NCBI RefSeq assembly: GCF_012926505.1
Contig: NZ_JABBNT010000005.1
Span: 1 to 64,000 of the forward strand
Direction of reading: 5' to 3'
DNA length: 64,000 nucleotides
Source of the DNA: Pacificispira spongiicola
GTDB taxonomy: Bacteria; Pseudomonadota; Alphaproteobacteria; UBA8366; Aestuariispiraceae
Part shown: one piece after another, positions 45,888-55,902 of the stretch
Position numbering within the stretch: the stretch's first letter is position 1
Layout of the letters: every line of letters starts with the position of its first letter
Translations under genes and position numbers: made by a program
The notes under the pieces: model-generated
What the model saw: only the letters and a program-made list of their open reading frames with translations
Told to the model about the DNA's origin: nothing
The model's database searches: none

Positions 45888-46360
45888 CGCCGTCTACCCT
45901 GATTGCAACCTGGTTCGGCAGTGGATTGCTGAAACCCGCGCCCGGCACATGGGGGACGGCGGCCGCCCTGCCCTTCGCCTGGCTGATCGCGCAGTATGGC
46001 GGCGGGCTTGCCCTTTTTGTGGCGGCGGTTCTTTTGTTTCCCCTCGGTTGCTGGGCGGCGTCCCGATACGACGCCGGCGCGGGAGGACACGACAATTCGG
46101 AAATCGTCGTCGACGAAGTGGTCGGCGTTTGGTTGACGCTCTGCATCGTCCCGCCGGATATCCTGCATTACGCCTTGGGATTTGTGCTGTTCCGGGTGTT
46201 CGACATTATCAAACCCTGGCCGATCCGGTGGGCCGATCGGCGTGTCGGCGGCGGCTTCGGCGTCATGATCGACGATGTCATCGCGGGCCTGTTCGCCGCC
46301 GCGTCGCTCTATGGCATAGGCTATGTGGTGCAAACTCTGACCGATGGGGGGAGCCTGTGA
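45884..46360 (+). CDS. pgpA: Phosphatidylglycerophosphatase A
   Basis: A 158-aa inner-membrane phosphatase making phosphatidylglycerol. Signature residues: KPAPGTWGTAAALPFAWLI near the start and DNSEIVVDEVVGVWLT (conserved acidic pair). Four hydrophobic segments. Coupled to ispDF by a 4-nt overlap and to the next gene by a GTGA overlap. Confidence 0.93.
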   Translation: MTPSTLIATWFGSGLLKPAPGTWGTAAALPFAWLIAQYGGGLALFVAAVLLFPLGCWAASRYDAGAGGHDNSEIVVDEVVGVWLTLCIVPPDILHYALGFVLFRVFDIIKPWPIRWADRRVGGGFGVMIDDVIAGLFAAASLYGIGYVVQTLTDGGSL

Positions 46361-46845
46361 TCGATCCTGACCTGTACGCGGCCGCCGAGGAAACGCTCGA
46401 TCTCCTCCGCAAGGCTGGACTTAAGATGGTGACCGCCGAATCCTGCACCGGAGGCTTGATCGGTGCGGCCCTGACGGCGGTGCCCGGATCGTCGGATGTC
46501 GTCGACCGGGGCTTCATCACCTATTCAAATGAAGCGAAGGCGGAGATGATTGGGGTCGACTCGGAAAAGATAGCTGAGTTCGGGGCTGTCTCCGCCCCTG
46601 TTGCACAAGAAATGGCGGAAGGCGCCCTAACCCATTCAAATGCCGATATAAGCGTCGCTGTCACAGGTGTTGCTGGCCCCGGTCAATCTGAACGCAAGCC
46701 TGCCGGTCTCGTCTTCATATCCTGCGCGAAGAGTGACTATCAAACCATTGTTACTGAGAATAATTTCGGTGGCGATCGCGCTGCCGTCCGCAAGCAGACC
46801 GTCCTGGAAGCCTTGGCGCTTATTCGGCGGTCAGTGCGGGGATAG
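46357..46845 (+). CDS. pncC: Nicotinamide-nucleotide amidohydrolase (CinA C-terminal family)
   Basis: A 162-aa stand-alone PncC/CinA-C domain with a GTG start at 46357 that overlaps the pgpA stop. Motifs: MVTAESCTGGLIGAALTAVP, GFITYSNEAKAEMIGV and AVTGVAGPGQSERKPAGLVF. The enzyme deamidates NMN to nicotinate mononucleotide in pyridine nucleotide recycling. The last 26 bp overlap the convergent XRE regulator gene. Confidence 0.93.
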   Translation: MIDPDLYAAAEETLDLLRKAGLKMVTAESCTGGLIGAALTAVPGSSDVVDRGFITYSNEAKAEMIGVDSEKIAEFGAVSAPVAQEMAEGALTHSNADISVAVTGVAGPGQSERKPAGLVFISCAKSDYQTIVTENNFGGDRAAVRKQTVLEALALIRRSVRG

Positions 46846-47581
46846 GCGCTCCGGCTTCCAACGCGCCCTCAATGCGGGGACCGACAAGACGGATCAGTTC
46901 CGCGAGCGGATGTCCCTGTCGCTCACCGTATAGCGCGACTTTCTCGTCCCAATTGTCCACCGTGTCTATCAGGACGGACGGATGGTCCATCCCCCGCCAG
47001 TCGGCGGCCCGCAATCGATCCGTTGCCTCCGACACCGACACCAGGGTCGTATCTTCCGTCAGACGGTCCAGATAAAATAGGTTCCCCCGGTGCAAGGCGA
47101 AGGATGCCAACAACAGCCCGGCCATTTCCGCCATACGTGCTCCGCTGGAAACGGTGAAACTGACCTGATCGAACAAGACGGCCCGCGCCCGCCCCTCCAG
47201 CAGCAGGCATATTTTCGGGCTTTCGTCCCGTTGAGCGTGGTCTCGGCGACCATAGAACAGGATACGCTCTACCTTCAGCAGGCTGTCCCGCGATAGTGCT
47301 TCCAGGACGCGCTGGCTGGCATGCAGGGTTTCGTAAGCACTGGGGCGTGCGAGTCGGTGGAGACGCACCGTTTCGACGGCACCATCGGTTTCGACATCGA
47401 TTCCGGCTTGAAACAATGCGCGTTCGATCGCGTCCAGAGTGCTGGCGCGTGGGTCGCCGACGCCGCGTTCAATATTGTTCAAGGTGGCCAACGAAACGCC
47501 CGCAGCCTTGGCCAATTCGCTCTGTTTGATATTCAACAAAGACCGGCCTGCACGGATTTGTGCCGCTGTAATCACCGTCAA
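46820..47581 (-). CDS. XRE-family HTH regulator
   Basis: A 253-aa protein. The N-terminal HTH (about 5-62) reads IRAGRSLLNIKQSELAKAAG then VSLATLNNIERGVGDPRAST. The remaining 190 residues are an unrecognised domain with no cysteine-rich or membrane features. The 3' end overlaps pncC by 26 bp on the opposite strand. Target genes and ligand unknown. Confidence 0.8.
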   Translation of the reverse strand: MTVITAAQIRAGRSLLNIKQSELAKAAGVSLATLNNIERGVGDPRASTLDAIERALFQAGIDVETDGAVETVRLHRLARPSAYETLHASQRVLEALSRDSLLKVERILFYGRRDHAQRDESPKICLLLEGRARAVLFDQVSFTVSSGARMAEMAGLLLASFALHRGNLFYLDRLTEDTTLVSVSEATDRLRAADWRGMDHPSVLIDTVDNWDEKVALYGERQGHPLAELIRLVGPRIEGALEAGAPIPALTAE

Positions 47582-47772
47582 ACCCCTTAAAATTAGTGAT
47601 GATGCCTATTTATCTAGGCAACATGACACGATTTGCGGGATTGCTACAAGATGGGGCGTGTCGGCAAGTGGTCGGAGTCGCACGAACGAGAATCGATTCG
47701 GTTTCGCAACAAACACCAAACTGCAGTTGCAGTCACGAAAACGGACGCCGAACGATTCGCCCGCGAAACAAA

Positions 47773-48219
47773 CTACAATTGTTTTCCATACAGAACCCGG
47801 GCGCGTTCCTCGAACGCGGCGACCATCCGTTTAACCGCCTCGGTGAATACCAAACCGATCATTGCCTGCAACATTCGGGATTTGAATTCGAAATCCACAT
47901 GAAATTCGACACGACACCCGCCCGAATCGGGATTCGGTATGAATCTCCAGCTGTTATCCAGATATTTGAAAGGACCGTCTTCATAAGCGGTTAAAACTTC
48001 AAGGTTACCGGGGTCCAGGGTAACACGGCTGGTGAAACGCTCCGTGATACCCTTAAACCCAATGACGAGGTCTGCAACCAAGAGAGTATCGGTCTGCGTG
48101 CGAATTCTCGCTGCCCGGCACCAGGGCAGAAATTCCGGATAGCGGCCGACATCGGCGACCAACTTGTACATATCCTCCGCCCGGTATGGCAGAAAGCGTT
48201 GTTCCGTATGACTGGGCAT
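47773..48219 (-). CDS. COQ10/START-like ubiquinone-binding protein (RatA-type family)
   Basis: A 148-aa START-fold protein beginning MPSHTEQRFLPYRAEDMYKL. It has YPEFLPWCRAARI and FKGITERFTSRVTLDP, then VEFHVDFEFKSRMLQAMIGL and the C-terminal helix AVKRMVAAFEERARVLYG. Members in alphaproteobacteria are the counterpart of mitochondrial COQ10, which aids ubiquinone function in respiration. Databases often call the family RatA toxin, a name that does not fit this setting. It sits downstream of lipA on the same strand, 53 bp apart. Confidence 0.88.
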   Translation of the reverse strand: MPSHTEQRFLPYRAEDMYKLVADVGRYPEFLPWCRAARIRTQTDTLLVADLVIGFKGITERFTSRVTLDPGNLEVLTAYEDGPFKYLDNSWRFIPNPDSGGCRVEFHVDFEFKSRMLQAMIGLVFTEAVKRMVAAFEERARVLYGKQL

Positions 48220-48272
48220 GAATAAGGCGCTCGGTCCCTCGGTCCGGTAATGCAGTCTAACCGCTCCCTACC

Positions 48273-49250
48273 CTATTCCGCCGCCGGGGTCACGCGTTGG
48301 GCAGACAGTTTCTTTTCCCGTGCGTCCCGGAGACGCCGAAAATCGTCCCCGGCATGGTAGCTGGACCGCGTCAGCGGCGAGGACGAAACCATCAGGAACC
48401 CCCGCGCCCGCGCCATGGAGGCATAGCTTTCGAATTCCTCCGGTGTTACGAAACGGTCGATATGGTGATGTTTCGCCGTCGGTTGGAGATACTGCCCGAT
48501 GGTCAGGAAATCGACATCCGCGGCGCGATAGTCGTCCATCAACTGCTGTATCTCGATCTTGGTTTCGCCCAGACCGACCATCAGGCCGGATTTGGTAAAG
48601 ACCGTCGGGTCCAACTGCTTCACCTGCGCCAGCAGTTGCAGCGATGTGAAGTAACGCGCGCCCGGCCGGACGGTCGGATATAGACGCGGCACGGTTTCGA
48701 GATTGTGATTGAAAACGTCGGGCCGTGCTTCGACCACAACTTCAAGGGCACCGTGCTTCCCTTTGAAGTCGGGCGTCAGAATCTCGATCGTGGTTTCCGG
48801 CATGCGCTCGCGGATCGCCGTAATGACTTGCGCGAAATGAGCGGCGCCGCCATCGGCTAGGTCGTCGCGGTCCACGGATGTAATGACCACATGTTCCAAC
48901 CCCAGCTTCTCTACCGCATCGGCGATCCGGAAGGGCTCGAAGGCGTCCAACGCGTTCGGTTTGCCGGTCGCGACATTGCAGAAGGCGCAGGCTCGCGTGC
49001 AGATTTCCCCCATAATCATGAAGGTTGCGTGTTTCTTTTCCCAGCATTCGCCGATATTCGGGCAGGCCGCTTCTTGGCAGACGGTCACCAGCTTGTGGTC
49101 GTCCACGATCTTGCGGGTGTTCTTGTATTCCTTGCCGACCGGCGCCTTCACGCGAATCCAGGAAGGTTTCCGTTGGATCGGATTGTCGGGCCGGTTGCGC
49201 TTTTCCGGATGCCGGTGGGGACGCTGCGCGGTGTCCATCGTATCGGACAT
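48273..49250 (-). CDS. lipA: Lipoyl synthase
   Basis: A 325-aa radical SAM enzyme inserting two sulphurs into octanoyl groups on lipoyl domains. The ATG at 49250 is chosen ([20 protein letters not shown]). The auxiliary cluster Cys set is [12 protein letters not shown], and the radical SAM set is CTRACAFC. The C-terminal Ser motif RSSYHAG completes the family pattern. It serves the lipoyl domains of the pyruvate dehydrogenase genes just upstream. Confidence 0.97.
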   Translation of the reverse strand: MSDTMDTAQRPHRHPEKRNRPDNPIQRKPSWIRVKAPVGKEYKNTRKIVDDHKLVTVCQEAACPNIGECWEKKHATFMIMGEICTRACAFCNVATGKPNALDAFEPFRIADAVEKLGLEHVVITSVDRDDLADGGAAHFAQVITAIRERMPETTIEILTPDFKGKHGALEVVVEARPDVFNHNLETVPRLYPTVRPGARYFTSLQLLAQVKQLDPTVFTKSGLMVGLGETKIEIQQLMDDYRAADVDFLTIGQYLQPTAKHHHIDRFVTPEEFESYASMARARGFLMVSSSPLTRSSYHAGDDFRRLRDAREKKLSAQRVTPAAE

Positions 49251-49359
49251 GATGCGGTATCCTGTAAATGAGCCTCTCACCGTCCAAAGTGGTCGGTGGG
49301 GCATTTCAGGTCAAGGCTCCGCAAAAGATCGGATGGATGTCCGCCCTTCGACGAGAACC

Positions 49360-49581
49360 TTACGGATTTCGTACGACGATTCCGTGATAGCCGCTTTTAT
49401 TCGCGATCGCTTGTTCCGCGACGGTCTGAATAACCTCATTCAAGGTTTTCGCGTCGTGGTCCGGTGCTGACGGGTCCAGAGACAGATCAGTGATAACCAC
49501 CATCATGTGACGCCACCGGCCGGTTTCATAGACCAGTTCCCGGCGAACTTCCGCAATATGCGGATGCTCGATGGTTTCCAT
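49360..49581 (-). CDS. Small conserved protein of unknown function
   Basis: A 73-aa protein from the ATG at 49581 (METIEHPHIAEVRRELVYET). A beta-alpha pattern is visible (HMMVVITDLSLDPSAPDHDA, then a helix TLNEVIQTVAEQAIA, ending GYHGIVVRNP). No Cys pair, signal or membrane segment. It lies between lpdA and lipA. Its upstream region (49582-49762) is AT-rich with the palindrome ATAAAATTTTAT (49672-49683), suggesting its own promoter. Unknown function; perhaps related to the PDH-lipoate module by position. Confidence 0.6.
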   Translation of the reverse strand: METIEHPHIAEVRRELVYETGRWRHMMVVITDLSLDPSAPDHDAKTLNEVIQTVAEQAIANKSGYHGIVVRNP

Positions 49582-49762
49582 TTTGGACGTCCCTTTCACA
49601 AACCGATGGCCCTGATCACGTAGGCGACTGTACACGTGACTCGGGATATCGCAAGACAGAAACAAAAACGCATAAAATTTTATACGTATTTAGGATAAAG
49701 ATCACGTAAATCGTACTGACATTTTACGGACCGCCCCGACGCCTGCTTGCGATGTCCTTTTC

Positions 49763-51175
49763 TTACATGTGGATAACCTTCCCGAACGCATCCAATACCG
49801 ATTCGTGCATCATCTCACTTAATGTCGGATGCGGGAACACGGTATGCATGAGTTCTTCTTCGGTCGTTTCAAGGGTTTTCGCGATGGAGTAGCCCTGGAT
49901 CAGCTCCGTTACCTCGGCACCGATCATATGGGCCCCCAGCAATTCGCCGGTCTTACCGTCGAACACTGTCTTGATCAGGCCTTCCGGTTCGCCAAGGGCG
50001 ATCGCCTTGCCGTTGCCGATGAAGGAGAACCGGCCGACCTTCACGTCATAGCCCGCAGCCTTCGCCTTCTCTTCGGTCAAGCCGATGGAGGCGACTTGCG
50101 GATGACAATAAGTGCACCCCGGTATCCGTGATGTATCCAGCGGATGGACGCCTTTCAGTCCGGCGATTTTTTCGATGCAGATCACGCCTTCATGTTCGGC
50201 CTTATGCGCCAACCAGGGCGGGCCGGTCAGGTCGCCGATGGCGTAAACACCGGGCTCGTCAGTTTCGGACCACTCGTTGGTGACGATGTGCGTCTTCTCA
50301 ACTTTGATCTTCGTGCCTTCCAGGCCGATATCCTCAACGTTGCCGACAATGCCGACGGCGGAAATCACGCGATCGACCGTGATGTCTTCGGTCTTGCCTT
50401 TCGTTTCGATGGTGCAAGTGACGCTGTCCGTGCCGCGTTTCAGGCCCTTCACTGTCGCACCGGATAGAATCTTCATCCCCTGCTTCTCGAAGGCTTTTTT
50501 CGCGAAGGCCGAGATTTCAGGGTCTTCCACGGGCAAAACTCGGTCCATCACCTCGACGACGGTCGTTTCAGCGCCCAGCGTGTTGAAGAAACTGGCGAAT
50601 TCGATGCCGATGGCCCCGGATCCGATGACCAGCAGCTTCTTCGGCATGGTATTCGGGACAAGCGCGTCGCGATAGGTCCAGACCAGTTTGTGGTCCGCTT
50701 CCAGGCCCGGCAATTCCCGCGCCCGCGCGCCGGTCGCCAGGATGACATACTTTCCGGTCAGGGTCGTGACCGCCTTGCCGTCTTTCTCTACGGCGACCTT
50801 GCGCGCACCCGTCGCCCCACCGGCCAGCTTGCCCCAGCCGTCGATGACCGTGACCTTGTTCTTCTTCAACAGATGGCCGACACCGGCATTCAACTGCTTG
50901 GACACGCCCCGGCTACGCTTCACAACCGCATCCAGATCGAAGGACGGGTTATCGCAGGACAGGCCGTAATCCTTCGCATGCTTCATATAGTGAAAGATTT
51001 CCGCGGACCGCAGCAGCGCTTTGGTCGGAATGCAGCCCCAGTTCAGACATATGCCGCCCAGATGGTTGGCCTCCACAACGGCGGTTTTGAAGCCCAGTTG
51101 CGCCGCCCGGATCGCGGCGACATAGCCGCCCGGGCCGCCACCGACGATCACGACATCGAAATTCGTGTCGGACAT
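49763..51175 (-). CDS. lpdA: Dihydrolipoyl dehydrogenase
   Basis: A 470-aa flavoprotein (E3) that reoxidises dihydrolipoamide with NAD. FAD motif GGGPGGYVAAIRAAQLGF, redox disulfide GGICLNWGCIPTK, NAD motif IGSGAIGIEFASFF, and the C-terminal catalytic HPHPTLSEMMHES (His-Glu). It is the last gene of the pdhA-pdhB-pdhC-lpdA operon, 19 bp after pdhC. Confidence 0.97.
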   Translation of the reverse strand: MSDTNFDVVIVGGGPGGYVAAIRAAQLGFKTAVVEANHLGGICLNWGCIPTKALLRSAEIFHYMKHAKDYGLSCDNPSFDLDAVVKRSRGVSKQLNAGVGHLLKKNKVTVIDGWGKLAGGATGARKVAVEKDGKAVTTLTGKYVILATGARARELPGLEADHKLVWTYRDALVPNTMPKKLLVIGSGAIGIEFASFFNTLGAETTVVEVMDRVLPVEDPEISAFAKKAFEKQGMKILSGATVKGLKRGTDSVTCTIETKGKTEDITVDRVISAVGIVGNVEDIGLEGTKIKVEKTHIVTNEWSETDEPGVYAIGDLTGPPWLAHKAEHEGVICIEKIAGLKGVHPLDTSRIPGCTYCHPQVASIGLTEEKAKAAGYDVKVGRFSFIGNGKAIALGEPEGLIKTVFDGKTGELLGAHMIGAEVTELIQGYSIAKTLETTEEELMHTVFPHPTLSEMMHESVLDAFGKVIHM

Positions 51176-51194
51176 GGTCTTTCCCTCCCCGTCC

Positions 51195-52544
51195 CTAGAG
51201 CATCAGCGCGATCGGATCTTCGATCAGCGCCTTGAGTTCCTTCACCAGGGCCGCGCCGGTCGCCCCGTCGATGCAACGGTGGTCGACCGCGAGGCTGAGC
51301 GACATGACGGTCGCCACGGCCAGCGCGCCGTCCTTCACGACCGGACGCTGTTCCCCTGCCCCGACGGACAGGATGCCGCCCTGCGGGACGTTGATGATGG
51401 AGTTGAAGCTCTTCACCCCGAACATGCCGAGGTTGGAGATGGTGAAGGTTCCGCCCTGATATTCTTCCGGGGCCAGTTTTCCATCGCGCGCCTTCGCGGC
51501 GAGGGATTTTGCTTCCTGCGAGATCGTGGCCAAACCTTTCGACGCGCAATCCTTGATGATCGGCGTGATCAGCCCTCCGTCGACCGCCACGGCCATGGCC
51601 ATGTCGACCTTCTTGAATTTCAGGATCGCGCTGTCCGTATAGGCGACGTTGCAATCCGGCACACGGGACAGCGCCAGCGCCGTCGCCTTGATGACGAAAT
51701 CGTTGACGGAAATCTTGTAGTCCGCCCCGTCCCGTTCGTTCAGTTGCTTACGCATGGCCAGCAGCTTGTCGATTTCCACATCGACCTGAAGCGAGAAATG
51801 CGGAATGTCGCGGGCGGATTCCGTCAGCCGCTTGGCGATCGTCTTGCGCATGTTGGAATGCGGAATGGCTTCCGCTTCCGGCAGCATTTTGAAGATCGGA
51901 TCGTCCGCCGACAGAACAGGCGGCGCACCGGCGGCGGCCGGTTTGGCGGGCACCGCTCCCGGAGCGGACGCAGCTGCCGGGGCGGCGGCAGGCGCGGCGG
52001 CCTTCCCGGTCCCGGCCGCAAGCGCCTTTTCGATATCGCTTTTCACGACCCGGCCATGCGGCCCGGTACCGGAAATCGCCTTCAAGTCCAGGCCTTCGGT
52101 GCTCGCCATCCGGCGCGCCAACGGGCTGGCGAAGACACGGTCGCCGGACGCGGCAGGCGCCGGGGCGGCACTCTGTACCGGGGCGGCGGCGGGCGCTTCC
52201 GCCTTTGCCGGTTCCGGGGATGCCGCGGGGGGTGCCGTGGGGGCCGCTTTCGCCGCCGGGGCATTGTCGCCGGCTTCTTTCACGGCATCGGCGGCGTCCT
52301 CGCCTTCTTCGGCCAGGATCGCGATCGGCGTGTTGACCGCGACGCCCTCGGTCCCTTCCGGTACCAGGATTTTCGCGATGACGCCTTCATCGACGGCTTC
52401 GAATTCCATCGTCGCCTTATCGGTTTCGATTTCCGCCATCACGTCGCCGGACGCGACGCTGTCGCCTTCCTTGACGTTCCACTTCGCCAGCGTGCCCTCC
52501 GTCATGGTGGGCGACAGTGCCGGCATCAGAATTTGAACGGCCAT
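51195..52544 (-). CDS. pdhC: Pyruvate dehydrogenase E2 (dihydrolipoyl acetyltransferase)
   Basis: A 449-aa E2 component. One N-terminal lipoyl domain has the modified Lys in [11 protein letters not shown] (about residue 43). An Ala/Pro-rich linker follows. The E1/E3-binding domain is at about 140-175 ([20 protein letters not shown]). The catalytic acyltransferase domain is at about 215-449, with the active-site His in [14 protein letters not shown], where Cys replaces the usual Val. It shares a 56-bp identical stretch of lipoyl-domain DNA with pdhB. Confidence 0.97.
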   Translation of the reverse strand: MAVQILMPALSPTMTEGTLAKWNVKEGDSVASGDVMAEIETDKATMEFEAVDEGVIAKILVPEGTEGVAVNTPIAILAEEGEDAADAVKEAGDNAPAAKAAPTAPPAASPEPAKAEAPAAAPVQSAAPAPAASGDRVFASPLARRMASTEGLDLKAISGTGPHGRVVKSDIEKALAAGTGKAAAPAAAPAAASAPGAVPAKPAAAGAPPVLSADDPIFKMLPEAEAIPHSNMRKTIAKRLTESARDIPHFSLQVDVEIDKLLAMRKQLNERDGADYKISVNDFVIKATALALSRVPDCNVAYTDSAILKFKKVDMAMAVAVDGGLITPIIKDCASKGLATISQEAKSLAAKARDGKLAPEEYQGGTFTISNLGMFGVKSFNSIINVPQGGILSVGAGEQRPVVKDGALAVATVMSLSLAVDHRCIDGATGAALVKELKALIEDPIALML

Positions 52545-52562
52545 GGTCCTTCTCCCTCCGGC

Positions 52563-53942
52563 TCAGCGATAGCAGACGGCGCGGGCCGCCTCGACGATGT
52601 CCTGGGGCTGCGGCAGCGCCAGTTGCTCCAGATTGGCGGCATAAGGCATCGGCACGTCCTTACCCGCGACCCGCATGACCGGGGCGTCGAGATAGTCGAA
52701 CGCGTTTTCCATCATCACCATACCCAGTTCCGCGCCGATCCCGGCGAAGGGCCAGCCTTCCTCCACGGAAACCAGTCGATTGGTCTTCTTGACCGAGGTC
52801 ACGATGGTTTCCACGTCCAGCGGGCGTATGGTGCGTAGATCGATGACTTCGGCGCTGATCCCGGCTTCGGCCAGGGCGTCGGCGGCTTCAAGCGCCTTGC
52901 CCACCATCAGCGAGAAGGCGGTGATCGTCACATCGGTCCCGGCGCGCACGATTTTCGCCTTGCCGATCGGCACGGTCCAATCGTCGGTGTCGGGAACGTC
53001 GAAGGTCTTCCCATAGAGCAGTTCGTTTTCCAGGAAGATAACCGGGTTCGGATCGCGGATCGCCGATTTCAGCAAGCCTTTCGCATCCGCCGCGCACCAG
53101 GGAGAAACGACCTTCAGGCCCGGGCAATGCGCGTACCAACTGGCATAGCACTGGGAATGCTGGGCCGCGACGCGCGAGGCGGCGCCGTTGGGTCCCCGGA
53201 AGACGATCGGCGCGCCCATCTGACCGCCGGACATATAAAGAGTCTTGGCGGCGGAGTTGATGATCTGGTCGATCGCCTGCATGGCGAAGTTGAAGGTCAT
53301 GAATTCGACGATCGGACGCAGGCCCATGAAGGCCGCGCCGACGCCCAGACCGGCGAAACCGTGTTCGGTGATCGGCGTATCGATGACGCGTTTGTCGCCG
53401 AATTCGTCCAGCAGTCCCTGGGACACCTTATAAGCGCCTTGATACTGGGCGACTTCTTCCCCCATCAGGAAAACCGACGTGTCGTTACGCATTTCCTCGG
53501 CCATCGCGTCGCGCAGGGCTTCACGAACCGATTGCTGCTTCACCGCGCCGGTCCATTCCGGTTCCGGCGGCGGGGCGTCGGCGGCCTTCGGCGCGGCGGG
53601 CGCGCTCGCAGAGGCTTCCGAAGCCGCCGGCGCTTCTTCCGCGGCAGGTGCGGCGGCGGGCGCAGCGGATGCGGCCCCTTCCGCCGCGCTGGCGTCCTCG
53701 CCCTCTTCCAGCAGCACGGCGATCGGTGTGTTCACCGCGACGCCTTCGCTACCTTCCGGCACCAGGATCTTGCCGATGACGCCTTCGTCGACGGCTTCGA
53801 ATTCCATCGTCGCCTTATCGGTTTCGATTTCCGCCATCACGTCACCGGCGGAGACGGTGTCGCCTTCTTTTACGTTCCATTTAGCCAGGGTGCCCTCGGT
53901 CATCGTGGGCGACAGCGCCGGCATGAGAATTTGAATAGCCAT
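52563..53942 (-). CDS. pdhB: Pyruvate dehydrogenase E1 beta with N-terminal lipoyl domain
   Basis: A 459-aa protein. An N-terminal lipoyl domain (about 1-80, modified Lys in [11 protein letters not shown]) and an Ala/Pro/Glu-rich linker (about 85-130) precede the E1-beta core (about 135-459; [34 protein letters not shown]). Extra lipoyl domains on E1-beta are known in alphaproteobacteria. The lipoyl part is about 90 percent identical to that of pdhC. It lies 18 bp upstream of pdhC. Confidence 0.97.
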   Translation of the reverse strand: MAIQILMPALSPTMTEGTLAKWNVKEGDTVSAGDVMAEIETDKATMEFEAVDEGVIGKILVPEGSEGVAVNTPIAVLLEEGEDASAAEGAASAAPAAAPAAEEAPAASEASASAPAAPKAADAPPPEPEWTGAVKQQSVREALRDAMAEEMRNDTSVFLMGEEVAQYQGAYKVSQGLLDEFGDKRVIDTPITEHGFAGLGVGAAFMGLRPIVEFMTFNFAMQAIDQIINSAAKTLYMSGGQMGAPIVFRGPNGAASRVAAQHSQCYASWYAHCPGLKVVSPWCAADAKGLLKSAIRDPNPVIFLENELLYGKTFDVPDTDDWTVPIGKAKIVRAGTDVTITAFSLMVGKALEAADALAEAGISAEVIDLRTIRPLDVETIVTSVKKTNRLVSVEEGWPFAGIGAELGMVMMENAFDYLDAPVMRVAGKDVPMPYAANLEQLALPQPQDIVEAARAVCYR

Positions 53943-53973
53943 TTATATGTCCTCTCGATCCGGTTCCGACGCG

Positions 53974-55017
53974 TTACGCTTCGATCAGCACGTCCGTCCA
54001 CAATTCGGACGGGTCCGGCTCGGGACTGCTTTGCGAGAAATCCGCCGCTTCGGAAACGACGGCTTTCACCGATTTGTCGATTTCCTTCAGGTCATCCTCC
54101 GTGGCGTGACCGCCGTCGATGAGAAGCGCCTTCACCCGATCGATCGGGTCGGAGGTGGAGCGGACCTTATTGACCTCTTCCTTCGACCGATACTTCGCCG
54201 GATCGGACATGGAATGGCCGCGATAGCGGTAGGTTTTCATTTCCAGGATATAGGGACCCTTGCCCGCGCGGCAGTGGGCAATGGCCTTTTCCGCCGCGTC
54301 GTGGACCGCCAGGACATCCATCCCATCTACCTCTTCGCCCGGAATGCCATAGGCCTTACCACGATCGTGAAGATTGGCGCCGGAGGCGGAAATCCGTTCC
54401 ACCGAGGTCCCCATGCCGTATTTGTTGTTTTCCACGACATAGACGACCGGCAGCTTCCACAGCGCCGCCATATTGAAGGCTTCGTAAACCTGGCCCTGGT
54501 TCATCGCGCCGTCGCCGGTATAGGCGAGGCAGACATTGTCCGTTTCGTTATACTTCATGGCAAAGGCGATTCCGGTGCCCAGCGGAATCTGCGCACCGAC
54601 GATACCGTGGCCGCCGTAGAAGTTCTTTTCCTTGGAGAACATGTGCATGGAGCCGCCTTTCCCCTTGGAATAGCCGCCCTCGCGCCCGGTCAGTTCCGCC
54701 ATGACACCTTTCGGGTCCATGCCGGTCGCCAGCATATGGCCGTGATCTCGATAGGAAGTGATGACCGCGTCGCCGTCCTTGGTCGCGGCCTGCATGCCGG
54801 TGACGACGGCTTCCTGGCCGATATAGAGATGGCAGAAACCACCGATCAGGCCCATGCCGTATAACTGACCGGCCTTTTCCTCGAACCGGCGGATCAGCAG
54901 CATTTCACGATAATAGTCGAGTAGCTGTTCCTTGCCGGCGGCTGCCGGTTTCGCGGCTGCCGCCTTTTTGGCAGCGCCTTTCCGCACGGGCCGTTTGGCC
55001 GTTGCCTTTTTCGCCAT
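53974..55017 (-). CDS. pdhA: Pyruvate dehydrogenase E1 alpha
   Basis: A 347-aa thiamine diphosphate enzyme subunit. The ThDP motif runs GDGAMNQGQVYEAFNMAALW to VVYVVENN, with the phosphorylation-loop-like YRYRGHSMSDPAKYRSKEE. The first 25 residues are Lys/Ala-rich (KKATAKRPVRKGAAKKAAAA), a basic tail common in the alphaproteobacterial E1-alpha. First gene of the pdh operon, 31 bp before pdhB; a 358-bp noncoding region lies upstream. Confidence 0.97.
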   Translation of the reverse strand: MAKKATAKRPVRKGAAKKAAAAKPAAAGKEQLLDYYREMLLIRRFEEKAGQLYGMGLIGGFCHLYIGQEAVVTGMQAATKDGDAVITSYRDHGHMLATGMDPKGVMAELTGREGGYSKGKGGSMHMFSKEKNFYGGHGIVGAQIPLGTGIAFAMKYNETDNVCLAYTGDGAMNQGQVYEAFNMAALWKLPVVYVVENNKYGMGTSVERISASGANLHDRGKAYGIPGEEVDGMDVLAVHDAAEKAIAHCRAGKGPYILEMKTYRYRGHSMSDPAKYRSKEEVNKVRSTSDPIDRVKALLIDGGHATEDDLKEIDKSVKAVVSEAADFSQSSPEPDPSELWTDVLIEA

Positions 55018-55375
55018 CGGTCGTTCCCCTCAGCTCGGACCCGGATTCTTGTCGCGGCCGCCAGTGGCCGCCGGGCCCGGTGTTGATACGATACGGGGGC
55101 TGATCGTCTACCTGCCCTGTCCCTCAAAGGCACAGACGGTTGAAAGGTCGGCAATGAACGACCGCCCCTCTTGGTCAACCCATTGCCGAAGCGGTACCCG
55201 GTTTTAATTCTTAAATCAATAGGTCACGCAAATTATTGAAAACTCACAATAATTCGTAACTTAACTGGAAAACAGTTGAATTCTTTGAAAGCGATATTTT
55301 TTGCGCACTGCACAATCGAGAACAGGAAAAAGATACCATTCCTGAGAGTAACAAATTGTGAAGAGGAAGTGTAGT
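55018..55375. promoter_or_regulatory. Intergenic region upstream of the pdh operon
   Basis: No gene seen. The part from about 55205 to 55370 is distinctly AT-rich. It holds the inverted repeat AATTATTG-N8-CAATAATT (55231-55254), a small one AACTG-N5-CAGTT (about 55264-55278), and an 18-bp motif TTAAATCAATAGGTCACG (55211-55228) that recurs with two changes upstream of the MucR-like gene. Probably the promoter and control region for pdhA-lpdA. Confidence 0.5.
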
Positions 55376-55696
55376 TTAGCTTTGCGTCGGCAGGAAGATG
55401 ATAACCTCGTTATCCCGCAACTTGTGCAGATCGAGGCGCAGACGTTCTTCCAACATGTCGAGATCCAGACTGCGGCGGTCGAGCAATCCGACGCGCCGCT
55501 CCAGCACCTCGCGGTCCGACTGAAGGTGGTTCAGCGCCACACGGGCGCGTTCCACTTCGTTGGACAGCCGCATCAACGATAGAAGGCCATGGTCGCCTTG
55601 AACAGTGTGATAGGCAAAATACGCCAAGACACACGCCCCAAGAGCGGGGAGCGTTATCTGGCGCGATCGCCGTTTGAGTTCATTAAGCGCAGTCAT
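55376..55696 (-). CDS. ftsB: Septum formation initiator FtsB/DivIC family
   Basis: A 106-aa bitopic membrane protein of the divisome. The ATG at 55696 (MTALNELKRRSRQITLPALG) is preferred to a GTG 18 nt upstream. A short basic cytoplasmic tail leads to one membrane helix (TLPALGACVLAYFAYHTVQG), then a coiled coil (RLSNEVERARVALNHLQSDR) and a small C-terminal domain ending LPTQS. Located upstream of pdhA as in many alphaproteobacteria. Confidence 0.88.
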   Translation of the reverse strand: MTALNELKRRSRQITLPALGACVLAYFAYHTVQGDHGLLSLMRLSNEVERARVALNHLQSDREVLERRVGLLDRRSLDLDMLEERLRLDLHKLRDNEVIIFLPTQS

Positions 55697-55902
55697 AGCG
55701 CTTCTTTGAATCACGAAAGGGATTCGCCGTCAATGGGCAATATTTTCAATGAGTTATAGGGAATCTTTTGCCGCCCGAAACGGCATATATTGCCTATCGA
55801 AACCCGCCGGGACTCAACGGGTAGTAGGAGAGTCAGGATATAGCATGCCGCTGTCGGAAACCGCCCATTGGCAGGAAATAACGGGAAATAGCCATCGCCT
55901 GA

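Noticed and set aside
47773-48219. RatA toxin identity for the START-fold protein
   Set aside because: No antitoxin partner is present, and the setting next to lipA and the pdh operon fits the COQ10-like role.
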